Origin: Pseudoalteromonas flavipulchra NCIMB 2033 = ATCC BAA-314
GTDB lineage: Bacteria > Pseudomonadota > Gammaproteobacteria > Enterobacterales > Alteromonadaceae
Assembly: GCA_000814665.1 (NCBI GenBank)
Contig: JWIH01000025.1
Coordinates: 682,001 to 746,000, forward strand
Direction of reading: 5' to 3'
Length of the DNA stretch: 64,000 bases
Both the position numbers and the translations under genes were made by a program. Positions 42,135 to 51,400 of the stretch are shown in pieces. Under the pieces are notes generated by a model. The model worked only from the letters and a program-made list of their open reading frames with translations, was not told where the DNA came from and searched no databases. The first letter of the stretch is position 1, and each line of letters starts with the position of its first letter.

Positions 42135-43522
42135 GATACCTCCTTCACGGAGTAATCGGTAGCACTTATTTTGCTAGCAATGAGCCCTAAATGATTTCTA
42201 GCTAAATACAAGCTTAAAGCAGCTTGAATAAGCACAGTTATCACAGACAGATGCCATAGTAACTCTACGGAAACTCGTTGTGTAAGTACGAGCCAGATAA
42301 CAGGTAAAACAAAAGTGAATAGTCTGGAAGCATTGCTTATAAGAGAGGGGAAAGTATTACCTGTAGCCTGAAATATTCCCGAGCAACTATAAACGATACC
42401 AGTGGCGATGAAGTTAAATGCAACAATCTCCAAAAAGTACTGCGTTTGATCGATGACATTTGCATCATTTGAGAAAGGAGTGGCAAGCAGGGAGCCGCAG
42501 TTTATTGCGATAACAGACATGAGCAACATAATGATTGAAACACAGCACATTACCCAAAAAAAAGCATATTTAAATCGTGCTAAGTTATTTGCACCGAAGT
42601 TTTGCCCTGCAACTGCAGGAAGCGAAAAGACAACAGCCATCATGGGTAGAGAAAGTCCTTGAATTATCTTTGAACCGATACTGAGTGCTGCTTGGACATC
42701 CATTGTGAGATCTTTGATTGCCCAAAACGTCAGTGAAATGTAGCAAAAGGTTAGCGTTAACTCGAGCCCAACGGGTCCGCCTATAACGAGTAGTTTTTTG
42801 ATGGTAGAACGATCAATTTTCCATGCTTTTAGATCAATTCTTAGATAACCATCTGCTTTTCTGAAATATAAAAGGGTAACGACAATAGCTAATATCATGG
42901 AAATTGAACTTGCAAGTCCAGCCCCCGAGATCCCCATGGAAGGGATGAAACCCCAACCGGTTATAAGTAAAGGGGATAGCAAGATATTGAGAAGGAGAGA
43001 TCCGAGCTGAGCAAACATCATAGGTTTAACTATTCCTATACCTCGCATCGCTGCTCCCAAAGTAATAAATAAAAATTGCATTGCGAGACAAGGAATAAAC
43101 CACTTAGTGTAAATCATAGCCGCTTCTCGAACTGCCAAGTCTGTAGTGGTATGTTGAAGGTAAAATTGGATCACAAATAGCCCAAAAGATAGCACCACCA
43201 ATCCTAATATGCAGGACAATAAAATCGCTTGATTGAAGATTGAGTTTGATTCAGCTTGGTTTTTCTTGCCCACGGAGTTCGCAATTAACGTAGCGGTTCC
43301 AACGTTTAAAATCTGGCTAATCGCAAAAATAAAAAAGAGTACATTGCCAACTAAGCTGAGAGCCGTCGTTTCTGCATCACCTAGCTGAGATACAAAATAG
43401 AGGTCGGTAAACATATAAAGTGTATGGACAAGCATACCGATAGCCAGTGGCAAGGCCATAGATATGATATGTTTTGGAATTGAGCCTTGAGTTAAATCTT
43501 TCACACTATCATCCAATATCAT
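42131..43522 (-). CDS. MATE-family multidrug exporter of the PTM cluster
   Basis: 463 residues from the ATG at 43522, which overlaps the hydroxylase stop by 14 bases. A TTG at 43570 would extend it, but family likeness begins at MILDDSVKDLTQGSIPKHI. It has 12 membrane helices with MATE features: LYMFTDLYFVSQLGD in helix 2 and PAVAGQNFGANNLARF near the middle. MATE proteins export small molecules with Na+ or H+. Being within the operon, it is the likely exporter or self-protection factor for the product. Confidence 0.9.
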   Translation of the reverse strand: MILDDSVKDLTQGSIPKHIISMALPLAIGMLVHTLYMFTDLYFVSQLGDAETTALSLVGNVLFFIFAISQILNVGTATLIANSVGKKNQAESNSIFNQAILLSCILGLVVLSFGLFVIQFYLQHTTTDLAVREAAMIYTKWFIPCLAMQFLFITLGAAMRGIGIVKPMMFAQLGSLLLNILLSPLLITGWGFIPSMGISGAGLASSISMILAIVVTLLYFRKADGYLRIDLKAWKIDRSTIKKLLVIGGPVGLELTLTFCYISLTFWAIKDLTMDVQAALSIGSKIIQGLSLPMMAVVFSLPAVAGQNFGANNLARFKYAFFWVMCCVSIIMLLMSVIAINCGSLLATPFSNDANVIDQTQYFLEIVAFNFIATGIVYSCSGIFQATGNTFPSLISNASRLFTFVLPVIWLVLTQRVSVELLWHLSVITVLIQAALSLYLARNHLGLIASKISATDYSVKEVS

Positions 43523-44474
43523 GGGTTGTTGATGGCACTTTTTTCGGCCTATTTGCCGTGCGTTTAGCAATATTGCTGTAATTTGGACGTTTGCCTTTTG
43601 AACTTATAAACCACTTAAAAGGGTGCAAAATACCAAGTCCAATGGCTGAAGGGGCAGGGAACAAATGTGGTTTAGTAACACCAATTTCCTGAGGTGAGCG
43701 CTCGGGGTGGTACTGGAAACTGTTAAAGGCTTTATCCCAAATGCTTAGTTCAGAGCCGTAGTTTCCAGCTTCTTGTAAGTTGGTGCTGTGGTGAAACCGG
43801 TGCAACTCGGGGGTTGCAATAAGATGATTTAGCCATCCCATTTTGACATTGATATTGGCGTGTATGAAGTACCCTTGCAATACCGTAAATTGACCGGCAA
43901 TAAATACGCTTTCGGCAGAAAAGCCTAAGAGTAGAAAGATAAGTTGAATAGTAACTGCGCTTATAATTACTTCAAATAGATGTACAACAACATTATTACT
44001 TGTTGTGACCTTGTTCGGAGTATGGTGAATACCATGAAAGCTCCACAAAGATAGGTACTTGTGTTGCAATCTATGAAGCCAATATCCCGTAAATGAACTA
44101 ACGAGAATTGCTAGTAACACATTTTGTGACAGTGTTAGTGCATTTTCTTGAGGTGCCAAATAAATGGAGATGGTGCGAATGATGCCCGCGCCAATCGCGC
44201 CATAAATCATCACTAAAATGAAATAACGTCCATCTCTTTGCCATTCCTTTTTGCTTGGATGCCAGCTATGTCGAAAAGGATTTATTCTTTCCATCACAAC
44301 GAAGTAAAAAATAACGAATAAAACGGTGAAAAAAGTAGTGATACCAAGTTCAAGTTTTTCTGTAATCGCAAGTAAACTAATTGCACTAACTATTAAGAAA
44401 ATGATTGGGTAGCAGAGTATACTCATAGCTTGAGTGACCCTATTTTTTGTCGCTAAGTTATGCATATTGCTCAT
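43509..44474 (-). CDS. Sterol desaturase/fatty acid hydroxylase-family enzyme (PTM C-hydroxylase candidate)
   Basis: About 321 residues; ATG codons at 44474 and 44465 are both plausible, and each overlaps the upstream gene. It is an integral membrane di-iron protein with several hydrophobic helices and the family His clusters: LHRLQHKYLSLWSFHGIHH (HxxxH and HxxHH types) and a later LHRFHHS. In the HSAF and related clusters a sterol-desaturase homolog hydroxylates C3 of the tetramate macrolactam, so the same step is proposed here. Its reductant is not defined; the flavodoxin of this operon is a candidate. Confidence 0.88.
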   Translation of the reverse strand: MSNMHNLATKNRVTQAMSILCYPIIFLIVSAISLLAITEKLELGITTFFTVLFVIFYFVVMERINPFRHSWHPSKKEWQRDGRYFILVMIYGAIGAGIIRTISIYLAPQENALTLSQNVLLAILVSSFTGYWLHRLQHKYLSLWSFHGIHHTPNKVTTSNNVVVHLFEVIISAVTIQLIFLLLGFSAESVFIAGQFTVLQGYFIHANINVKMGWLNHLIATPELHRFHHSTNLQEAGNYGSELSIWDKAFNSFQYHPERSPQEIGVTKPHLFPAPSAIGLGILHPFKWFISSKGKRPNYSNIAKRTANRPKKVPSTTHDIG

Positions 44475-46122
44475 TCTCTTTTGGTTGCGTTGCAGTGTTG
44501 GCATGGCTTAACAAGGGCGTGACTCGAAACCTTTTGCTATCTTGTAGACAAAGATATTGGGCTATATGTCTGCCGCTGGCCACGGCCTGAGCTACACCAT
44601 TTGATGTTCCCCAGTGACCGGAAAAATAGAAATTATCTAAGTGAGGTAAAGTGGGCCCATGTCTGTTGATGTATTTTTCAAACTCTTCAGAGTAAGGAGA
44701 GAATGGGTCCCAACCTAATACTGTGCCATTGTAGTTTTTGGTATATCGTTCACAAGTAAGCGGTGTGACAACATCTATAAACTCAACGTTGTTCTCTAAT
44801 TCCTCAAAGTGCTGAGAAAGAAATTGTAGTATCTTGGAGCCAACGTCTTTCTTGGCGACTTTATATTCTACAGAGCGTCTTCGACGGGTGTGACTATTTC
44901 GTCCAATACTGATATGTTCGGATTGAACACTGTTTGCGTTTAAATTTTGCCATGGTTGACTGTCAGTAAGGTAAGTAATGTAGAGCACTGACTTACCTTC
45001 AGGAGCCTGCTTTGGTAATAGAGTGCTTCTAACTTGTACAGCTATTCCGCCGTGGCTAATACCTATCAACTCTGATTTCAGTTTATCGTCTATTAGATAG
45101 GTTGAATAAGGATCATGATCAGTGTAATCCTTATTAACGGCAATAAATACGGCAACTAAGCTAGGAAAAATGATGCCCTTTGGATCGTTATGCAATTGGC
45201 TATACATTTTATCCATTACAGGGTGAGGGTAAGCACTCTTTAATAAGTGTTGTGTTGTGTTGTAACTATCGCTTGCGCTGATCACGTAATCTGCAAAGTG
45301 TTCTTGTCCGTTGCTTAGTCGTACCCCAATAGCTTTATTGTTTTCAACCAAAATTTGGTCGACTTTCGCTTTATAGTGGATTTTTCCACCTAGTTTTTCC
45401 ACTCTGCTAGCCAACTTTTTAGCCAATCCTAATGAGCCGACATCCGGAACTCCTATCGTTTTATCAGCGGCATTAGCAATATTAAAAGCGAAGGGCATAA
45501 CTGGAAAGTTCCCAAGTCTGTCATAAATTATCCAGTTAAGAGATTCAGCTAAAATAGGATTATTAAAGCGTTTTGAGTAGTCTTCTATACTGATAGACAT
45601 TGTGTTCATCAATGTTTTCATGTAGGGAAGCAACTTCCACATCATTTTAGCTTTTTCCCACCATGTCATGAGTCCAGTATTTTTTAGAAATGGAAAGTGG
45701 GGACTACAACCAGCTAGTTTTCTAATATAGCCGCAAAACTCTTTAATATGCTTGGTATCTTCAGGAAATTGTTCGATTAAACTTAACTCGAGCTTATCGG
45801 GATCTGCGTGGAAGGTAACTTTTTGTCCATCTGGAAAAATTACGGTGTTGAATGTTTTAATATGGTAGATTGAAACGTCATCGAGGCAACCAAGTTCATT
45901 CCAAATTAATGACATCTCATCTTTGTGACCTGTACCTTTTAACCAACTCAAGCACCAATCAAAAGTAAAGTCCTTTCGCTGCCAAGAAGTACAGCATCCT
46001 CCGGGAGTTTCATGTAGCTCAAATGTTGTCGTTTCGTAACCATTCATCTGGCTGTATGCTGCGGTGCTTAGACCTGACATGCCAGCTCCGATAATAATGA
46101 CTGATTTTGTATTTTTTGACAT
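44458..46122 (-). CDS. Phytoene-dehydrogenase-like FAD oxidoreductase, first copy (PTM ring formation candidate)
   Basis: 554 residues, with AAGGAA before the ATG. The Rossmann FAD motif is IIIGAGMSGLSTAAYSQMNGY (residues about 9-29), then ETPGGCCTSW. The C-terminal FAD segment is FYFSGHWGTSNGVAQAVASGRHIA. It belongs to the CrtI/CrtISO-like amine-oxidase superfamily. In PTM clusters such enzymes reductively cyclise the polyene chains to fused five-membered rings. It is clearly paralogous to the gene at 46754-48409 (shared GGCCTSW, FDWC-SWL, and C-terminal plan). There are no carotenoid genes nearby, so a carotenoid role is unlikely. Confidence 0.9.
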   Translation of the reverse strand: MSKNTKSVIIIGAGMSGLSTAAYSQMNGYETTTFELHETPGGCCTSWQRKDFTFDWCLSWLKGTGHKDEMSLIWNELGCLDDVSIYHIKTFNTVIFPDGQKVTFHADPDKLELSLIEQFPEDTKHIKEFCGYIRKLAGCSPHFPFLKNTGLMTWWEKAKMMWKLLPYMKTLMNTMSISIEDYSKRFNNPILAESLNWIIYDRLGNFPVMPFAFNIANAADKTIGVPDVGSLGLAKKLASRVEKLGGKIHYKAKVDQILVENNKAIGVRLSNGQEHFADYVISASDSYNTTQHLLKSAYPHPVMDKMYSQLHNDPKGIIFPSLVAVFIAVNKDYTDHDPYSTYLIDDKLKSELIGISHGGIAVQVRSTLLPKQAPEGKSVLYITYLTDSQPWQNLNANSVQSEHISIGRNSHTRRRRSVEYKVAKKDVGSKILQFLSQHFEELENNVEFIDVVTPLTCERYTKNYNGTVLGWDPFSPYSEEFEKYINRHGPTLPHLDNFYFSGHWGTSNGVAQAVASGRHIAQYLCLQDSKRFRVTPLLSHANTATQPKENEQYA

Positions 46123-46192
46123 TGTTATTCCTTGTCATATTCGGCGTGCATGTAATACAGCTAAGCATCGCCGAATAGTTATCTTGATGGCC

Positions 46193-46729
46193 TTAAGCTG
46201 TTTCGCAGGTAAGTTCTTGAAGCACGGCTGCAATCTCTTGGCACCAGTCGTTGATGCGCTGCTCGGTGAGTTCTGGTTGGTTATCATCATCAAGCGACAA
46301 GCCGAGAAACTCACTGCCGTCTTCATTTAGACCTTTCGACTTGGTGAAGTGGTAACCTGAATTTGGCCAGTAACCAATTGCAGTGGCGCCTTGTTCGGTT
46401 AGTTTATCGTGTAAGATGCCGATACCGTCTTGAAACCACTCGTCATAACCAACTTGATCGCCCTGACCGAAGATAGCCACGATTTTTCCGCTGAAATCCT
46501 GTTGTGCTAGGCTCTCCCAACGTGATTCCCAATCATCTTGTAAACCACCGTATTCCCACGTTGAAATCCCAAAAATCAAAAATTCATAGTTCTCGGTTAA
46601 GGTTAATTCGGTGTCTGCTATATCAAAGAGGTCGATGGTAAACTGGTTTAGGTTTGCTTTTATTAATTCTGCTGCGGCTTCAGTGTTACCTGTTGTGCTG
46701 CCATAAAATAGGCCAATACGAGTACTCAT
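46193..46729 (-). CDS. FldB-like long-chain flavodoxin in the PTM cluster
   Basis: 178 residues with AAGGAAA before the ATG. The FMN phosphate loop is GSTTGNTE near the N-terminus; STWEYGGLQDDWE and FGQGDQVGYDEWFQDGIG are the two isoalloxazine-binding segments. The sequence is closer to E. coli FldB than FldA in these places. It sits between the two FAD oxidoreductases, so it may pass electrons to one or both or to the di-iron hydroxylase. A flavodoxin is not a standard member of the PTM clusters I know. No flavodoxin reductase is in the operon; a housekeeping one would have to serve. Confidence 0.93.
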   Translation of the reverse strand: MSTRIGLFYGSTTGNTEAAAELIKANLNQFTIDLFDIADTELTLTENYEFLIFGISTWEYGGLQDDWESRWESLAQQDFSGKIVAIFGQGDQVGYDEWFQDGIGILHDKLTEQGATAIGYWPNSGYHFTKSKGLNEDGSEFLGLSLDDDNQPELTEQRINDWCQEIAAVLQELTCETA

Positions 46730-46753
46730 AATATTTCCTTTTAATTCTCTTGG

Positions 46754-48409
46754 TTAAGCAACATGCTGCTTTTGTTCGCTATAAGATTGAGGTTGGTGTA
46801 GTGGGTTTTCACCGATCCAAGCCTGAAACGGCTTGTCATCATCACGGCATACAAAGTGCAGAACATGTCTGCCTGTAGCTGCTGCACGGATCAATCCGCC
46901 GGTTGTCACCCAGTGACCAGCCATATAAAAGTTACTAAGGCCAGGCAGCCCCGTTGTCCCGTTGGCATTTATTTCGTCTTCTAAACTCTCACCACTTTCC
47001 AAAAATGGCTGCCACGCCAATACCGTTCCTTTGCTGTTGCGGGTATAGCGAACTTGGGTCAAAGGGGTCGCGATGTCGATATATTCGATATGCTCTTTTA
47101 GTCCCTCAAAATGAGTGGAGAGCTTATCGATTATAAATTCACCTAAGGTCTTTTTAGCGAGGCGATATTGAACGCTACGCTTGACCCTAGTGTGATGGCG
47201 TTTAGTCGCCGTTGTTTCTTGGAAATTATTTAATTCAGCCCACGGCTCATAAGTTGAGAAGTAGGTGATATAAAGCACGGATTTGCCTTCTGGGGCGATA
47301 TGCGGGTAGTGTACATTGCGCACCTGCACATTGATCCCCGGGTGCGTCATACCAGGGCAGTGGACCAGATCTTGTTGGTCTAACAAGTGGGTGCGGCAAT
47401 GAGGTTGATGGGTATAGTCCTTGTTTACCCCCAAAAATACAGAGACGTATCCTGGGAACATTTGACCATCGGTCTCCCTTAACTCGTCGTATAGCTTGTC
47501 TAACACAGGGCTGGAATACTGGCCATCAAGCATGTTTTTTACCACATCCGTACCGTCACATGCTGAGATCACGATATCGGCATACATTTTTTGGCCGTCG
47601 CTGAGTTCAACACCGATGGCTTTGTTGTCTTCGACCAAGATCTTGTGTACTCGGGTGTTGTATATGATGTCACCCCCCAACTTTTTATATCTTGCTTCCA
47701 TCGATTGCGCGAGACCTAACGAGCCACCCTCGGGCACACCTGCATTTTTTTTCGCCGCGCAGGCCAGATTAAAATAGAAAGGTAATAGCGGGAAACTGGG
47801 ATGTTGCTCATAAAAGATAACGTTAAATGCCTTTTGCAGCAGCGGATGTGAAAACTTAGCGGCAAAGTCCGACATCAATGTCGCCATGGATTTGCGGATT
47901 AAATTAAATTTTTTGATGAACGGCCACATCATCTTTAGCTTTTGCCAGCGTGACATAATGCCCACTGGCACTAGAAAGGGATAAGCGTCTATCATTTTGA
48001 CGAATTCACGAATGCCATCGCAAAATTGTTTGATGAGTTTCTTGTCTGCGGGAGAAATGCTTAAAAGGTGGGCTTCGAGTTTATCTGGATCTGCGTAGAA
48101 ATGTACTTCTCCTAATTCCTCATCAATAACTGAATTGAAGATTTCAAAGTCTCTAATTTCTTTATCATCCAGCGCACCTAACTCTTGCCAGATTTGATTC
48201 ATGCCGTTGCCTGAGCCACTACCCAGTAGCCAGCTAATACACCAATCAAAAATATAATCTCTACGTTCCCACGATGTGCAGCAGCCGCCGGGAATATCGT
48301 GCAGCTCTAAGATCACGCTCTTGTAGCCGTTCATTTGTGCATAGCTACCGGTTGAGAGTCCACCCATACCGGCACCTATGATGATCATAGATTGTCTTTG
48401 TGTGGTCAT
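46754..48409 (-). CDS. Phytoene-dehydrogenase-like FAD oxidoreductase, second copy (PTM ring formation candidate)
   Basis: 551 residues from the ATG at 48409, which has AAGGAC at good spacing; the longer frame from 48442 lacks one. FAD motif IIIGAGMGGLSTGSYAQMNGY, then DIPGGCCTSWERRDYIFDWC. The C-terminal segment FYMAGHWVTTGGLIRAAATGRHV replaces the GTSNG of its paralog with VTTGG, a difference near the flavin that could mark a different ring closure. It follows the large synthetase by 56 bases, across a strong hairpin. PTM clusters for bicyclic products typically carry two such enzymes. Confidence 0.9.
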   Translation of the reverse strand: MTTQRQSMIIIGAGMGGLSTGSYAQMNGYKSVILELHDIPGGCCTSWERRDYIFDWCISWLLGSGSGNGMNQIWQELGALDDKEIRDFEIFNSVIDEELGEVHFYADPDKLEAHLLSISPADKKLIKQFCDGIREFVKMIDAYPFLVPVGIMSRWQKLKMMWPFIKKFNLIRKSMATLMSDFAAKFSHPLLQKAFNVIFYEQHPSFPLLPFYFNLACAAKKNAGVPEGGSLGLAQSMEARYKKLGGDIIYNTRVHKILVEDNKAIGVELSDGQKMYADIVISACDGTDVVKNMLDGQYSSPVLDKLYDELRETDGQMFPGYVSVFLGVNKDYTHQPHCRTHLLDQQDLVHCPGMTHPGINVQVRNVHYPHIAPEGKSVLYITYFSTYEPWAELNNFQETTATKRHHTRVKRSVQYRLAKKTLGEFIIDKLSTHFEGLKEHIEYIDIATPLTQVRYTRNSKGTVLAWQPFLESGESLEDEINANGTTGLPGLSNFYMAGHWVTTGGLIRAAATGRHVLHFVCRDDDKPFQAWIGENPLHQPQSYSEQKQHVA

Positions 48410-48435
48410 AATTCTGTCCTTAAAGTCGTTAGAAA

Positions 48436-48459
48436 GCCCCAAAGCGATGGCTTTGGGGC
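48436..48459 (-). terminator. Strong intercistronic hairpin between synthetase and tailoring genes
   Basis: GCCCCAAAGC-gatg-GCTTTGGGGC, a perfect 10-bp GC-rich stem with 4-base loop, 6 bases past the synthetase stop. On the minus strand it is followed by TTTCTAACGACTTT, a weak T run. It could act as a partial terminator, reducing tailoring-gene expression relative to the synthetase, or as a 3' stabilising structure after mRNA cleavage. Confidence 0.7.
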
Positions 48460-48465
48460 GAGCTG

Positions 48466-51400
48466 TTACTCCACGTTTGTTGCTATTACCGCTCGGCTTT
48501 GGGTATCCTGTAGAATACTTTGCATAATTGCGCCGTTGCCTGCCTGCATCATATCGGGCATCAACATTTCCTCATGTTTACCAACTCCCTGATAGGTAAT
48601 GACTTCGGCGTCTGATGCTGCATCCCAACTGGTTAGACGAGCAGCTTCTGCATGTGCATTTTGCTCGACGATAAAGTGCAGTTTTGCGTGAACCTGACCT
48701 AGGTTTTTCACTTCATAACACCAATCGATATAGTCTCTCGCTTGTGCCAGTGTATGCTGGTGTACCGTATTTGAGCCGGTGTGGCGGGCGAAATGTGCTT
48801 TTAACTCTTGCTCAAAGTGCGCGAAGTCTTGCTCCCGCATTTTGACTGTTTCGGTGATCCTGAATGAGTCTAAGATCACCACATCCCCGACACGTTGACC
48901 TCGGCTTTCCAGTTCCTTAGCAATCTCAAAGGCTAAATTACCACCAAGGGAGTATCCAAATAGGGTATAGGGGCCATGAGGTTGAATTTGCATAATTTGG
49001 TCGGCATAGTCGCTAACCTTAGTGTCACTTTCGAGGTAGTTAAAAGAGATCACTTCAGTGTTAGGCAATGCGTCGGCAAATGCCTTGTAAACGATGCTGT
49101 AACCACCCGCTGGTGGTAGCGCAAATAAACGAGTAGATTGACCCGCATTGAAGATAAGGTAAGGGGACGCGCCCGTTTCTTTTCCTGTTACTACATCTTC
49201 AATTGCACTCGCCATGCCATGTAAGGTTGTAAATCTAAATAGCTGATTAACTTCCATTTTGATGCTGAAGGCTGATTGGATCCTGACCATTAGCTCAATC
49301 AAATATAAAGAGTTACCGCCAAGGGCAAAAAAATCATCATGAAGACTAATGGATTTTTGCCCTAGCATATTGGACCAAATCTCAGCGAGCTGCTGCTCAA
49401 ATAAGGTGGCAGGCGCTACGAATGCTCTTACCAACTCGGCGAGTTCAACCTGTGGTAATGCCGCTGCATCGATTTTACCGTTACTCAGTAATGGAAATTG
49501 ATCAATAGCAACCAGCTTACTAGGTACCATATAGCTTGGTAACTGGTTCTCTAACTGCTCGAGGACAAACTCAGTACCGACCGCAAGCTCCGACTCAAAG
49601 TAGGCAATTAATTGGGTTTGCCCATGTACTTCTATCCCTTTGACATAGCTTCGCTTAATTCCTGGGATCTGGTTGATGCTAGACTCAATTTCTCCAAGCT
49701 CAACGCGGTGACCTCGTATTTTTACTTGGTTGTCGATACGTTGCAGAATATGTAGGTTGCCGTGTTTGTCCCACTTACCTAAATCACCCGTTTTATATAC
49801 CCGTAGGGTGCAATTTTCTGACACGGGAAGTTGGATAAATTGGCTGGCATTTTTCTCTGGATTATTGAGATAGCCAAGACTTACGCCTTGTCCCGCAATT
49901 GCAATTTCGCCGACTGCGTTACTGGATACTAATTGGTTTTGCTTATCGAGCAAGATAAGTTGCGTTGCATTGAAAGGCTTGCCGATTGGCACTGTCGCGC
50001 TGGTTTCCAGGTACTGTTCTGATTCCTCAAAGAAGCTACTGTCTATGGTTGCTTCAGATGTACCGTAGGAGCTAAATAGTCGAGCATCTTCTTGTAGCAA
50101 TCCTTTGAGTGCGCGGTATTCAGCGATTTGCCATTGCTCAGAGCCAACAATCACTCTACGTAAGCTGGTAAATCCAACCTGACTTTGCTTTGCGAATAAG
50201 ATGAGATTACGAACCACAGAGGGCACAAACTCAACCGTATCAATCTGCTGTGTCTCAATGAGGTCATACAACACCGGCATGTTCAGCATCATATTTTTAG
50301 GACACAACACTAAGTGCTTCGCATTGTAAAATGCGCGCGCAAGATCGCCACAAAACACATCAAAGGTTGGGCTAGCCAATTGTAAATGATGAGAAGTAGG
50401 TGCTAAATCAAATTGGGCTAACCAGTCCACAGCGATCGTAGCCCAGTTTTGATGGCTAACCTGGACAGCTTTTGGCGTACCTGTAGAGCCAGAAGTAAAG
50501 ACAATATACGCGATGTCATTTGGCTGATGATTTAACGCCAAATTGTGCTCGCTGATTTCATCTCGTTGGCTTTGGAAGCTTTCCCAAAGTAGTGTAGGGT
50601 GATCTGATGTTAGCGCTTCTTCGCAAAGTAGTAACGCGCAGCGACTTTGCTCAAGCAACAGTTGCTTGCGTTCATTGGGTTGCTGCGGGTCAATTACCAC
50701 AAAATGATGACCTGCTTTTAACGTAGCGATACAAGCAACAACTAATGCGATAGATTTTTCAAAATGTAAGGCAATCGTTTGACTAGGTTGGTTATCTAGC
50801 TGCGAATTAATTAGTCGCGCCAACTGATTTGCCTGACCATTCAGTTCGCAATAGCTCAAAGTAGCAGCCAATTCTCCGGCATTTGTTCCACAGGCTATGC
50901 TGAGGGCAGGAAGCTCAGGACTATGTTGCGCCGCATTTTCTATTTGGCTGACCAAAGTCGGTAATGCAGGTGCGTTTTGTTGACTTTCAGCAAATGTCGC
51001 CAAGGCATCTATTGCGTCTGGACTTGTTAAGGCAAGCTCCGAAAGTGGCCGATTTGGACTATCAACGACCATTCGCGTCAGTGCGATATAGTCCCGAGCC
51101 AGCTGCGCTATCGTTTCGGTTTCGAATAGATCGGTATTATATTTTAATGTACCTTTGAACACGCCATTTTCTTCATAGGTCGAAAGCGTAATGTCAAATT
51201 GACCTTCTTCTTCAGGCAGTTCCATGAATTGCATAGGAAAGCCCTTATAGTACGCGACATTATTTTCATCCATATGCGATTGCTCAACGCGGTGATTGAG
51301 CATTACAAACATGACCTGAAATACCGTAGAGCGGCTGGCATCATGTTCAATACCAAGCTTATCCACTAACAGCGCAAACGGATATTCTTGGTGATCTAGT

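Noticed and set aside
44458-48409. Carotenoid pathway (CrtI/CrtISO genes)
   Set aside because: No phytoene synthase or cyclase is near; both genes sit in an operon with an ornithine-coded PKS-NRPS, which fits PTM cyclases instead.
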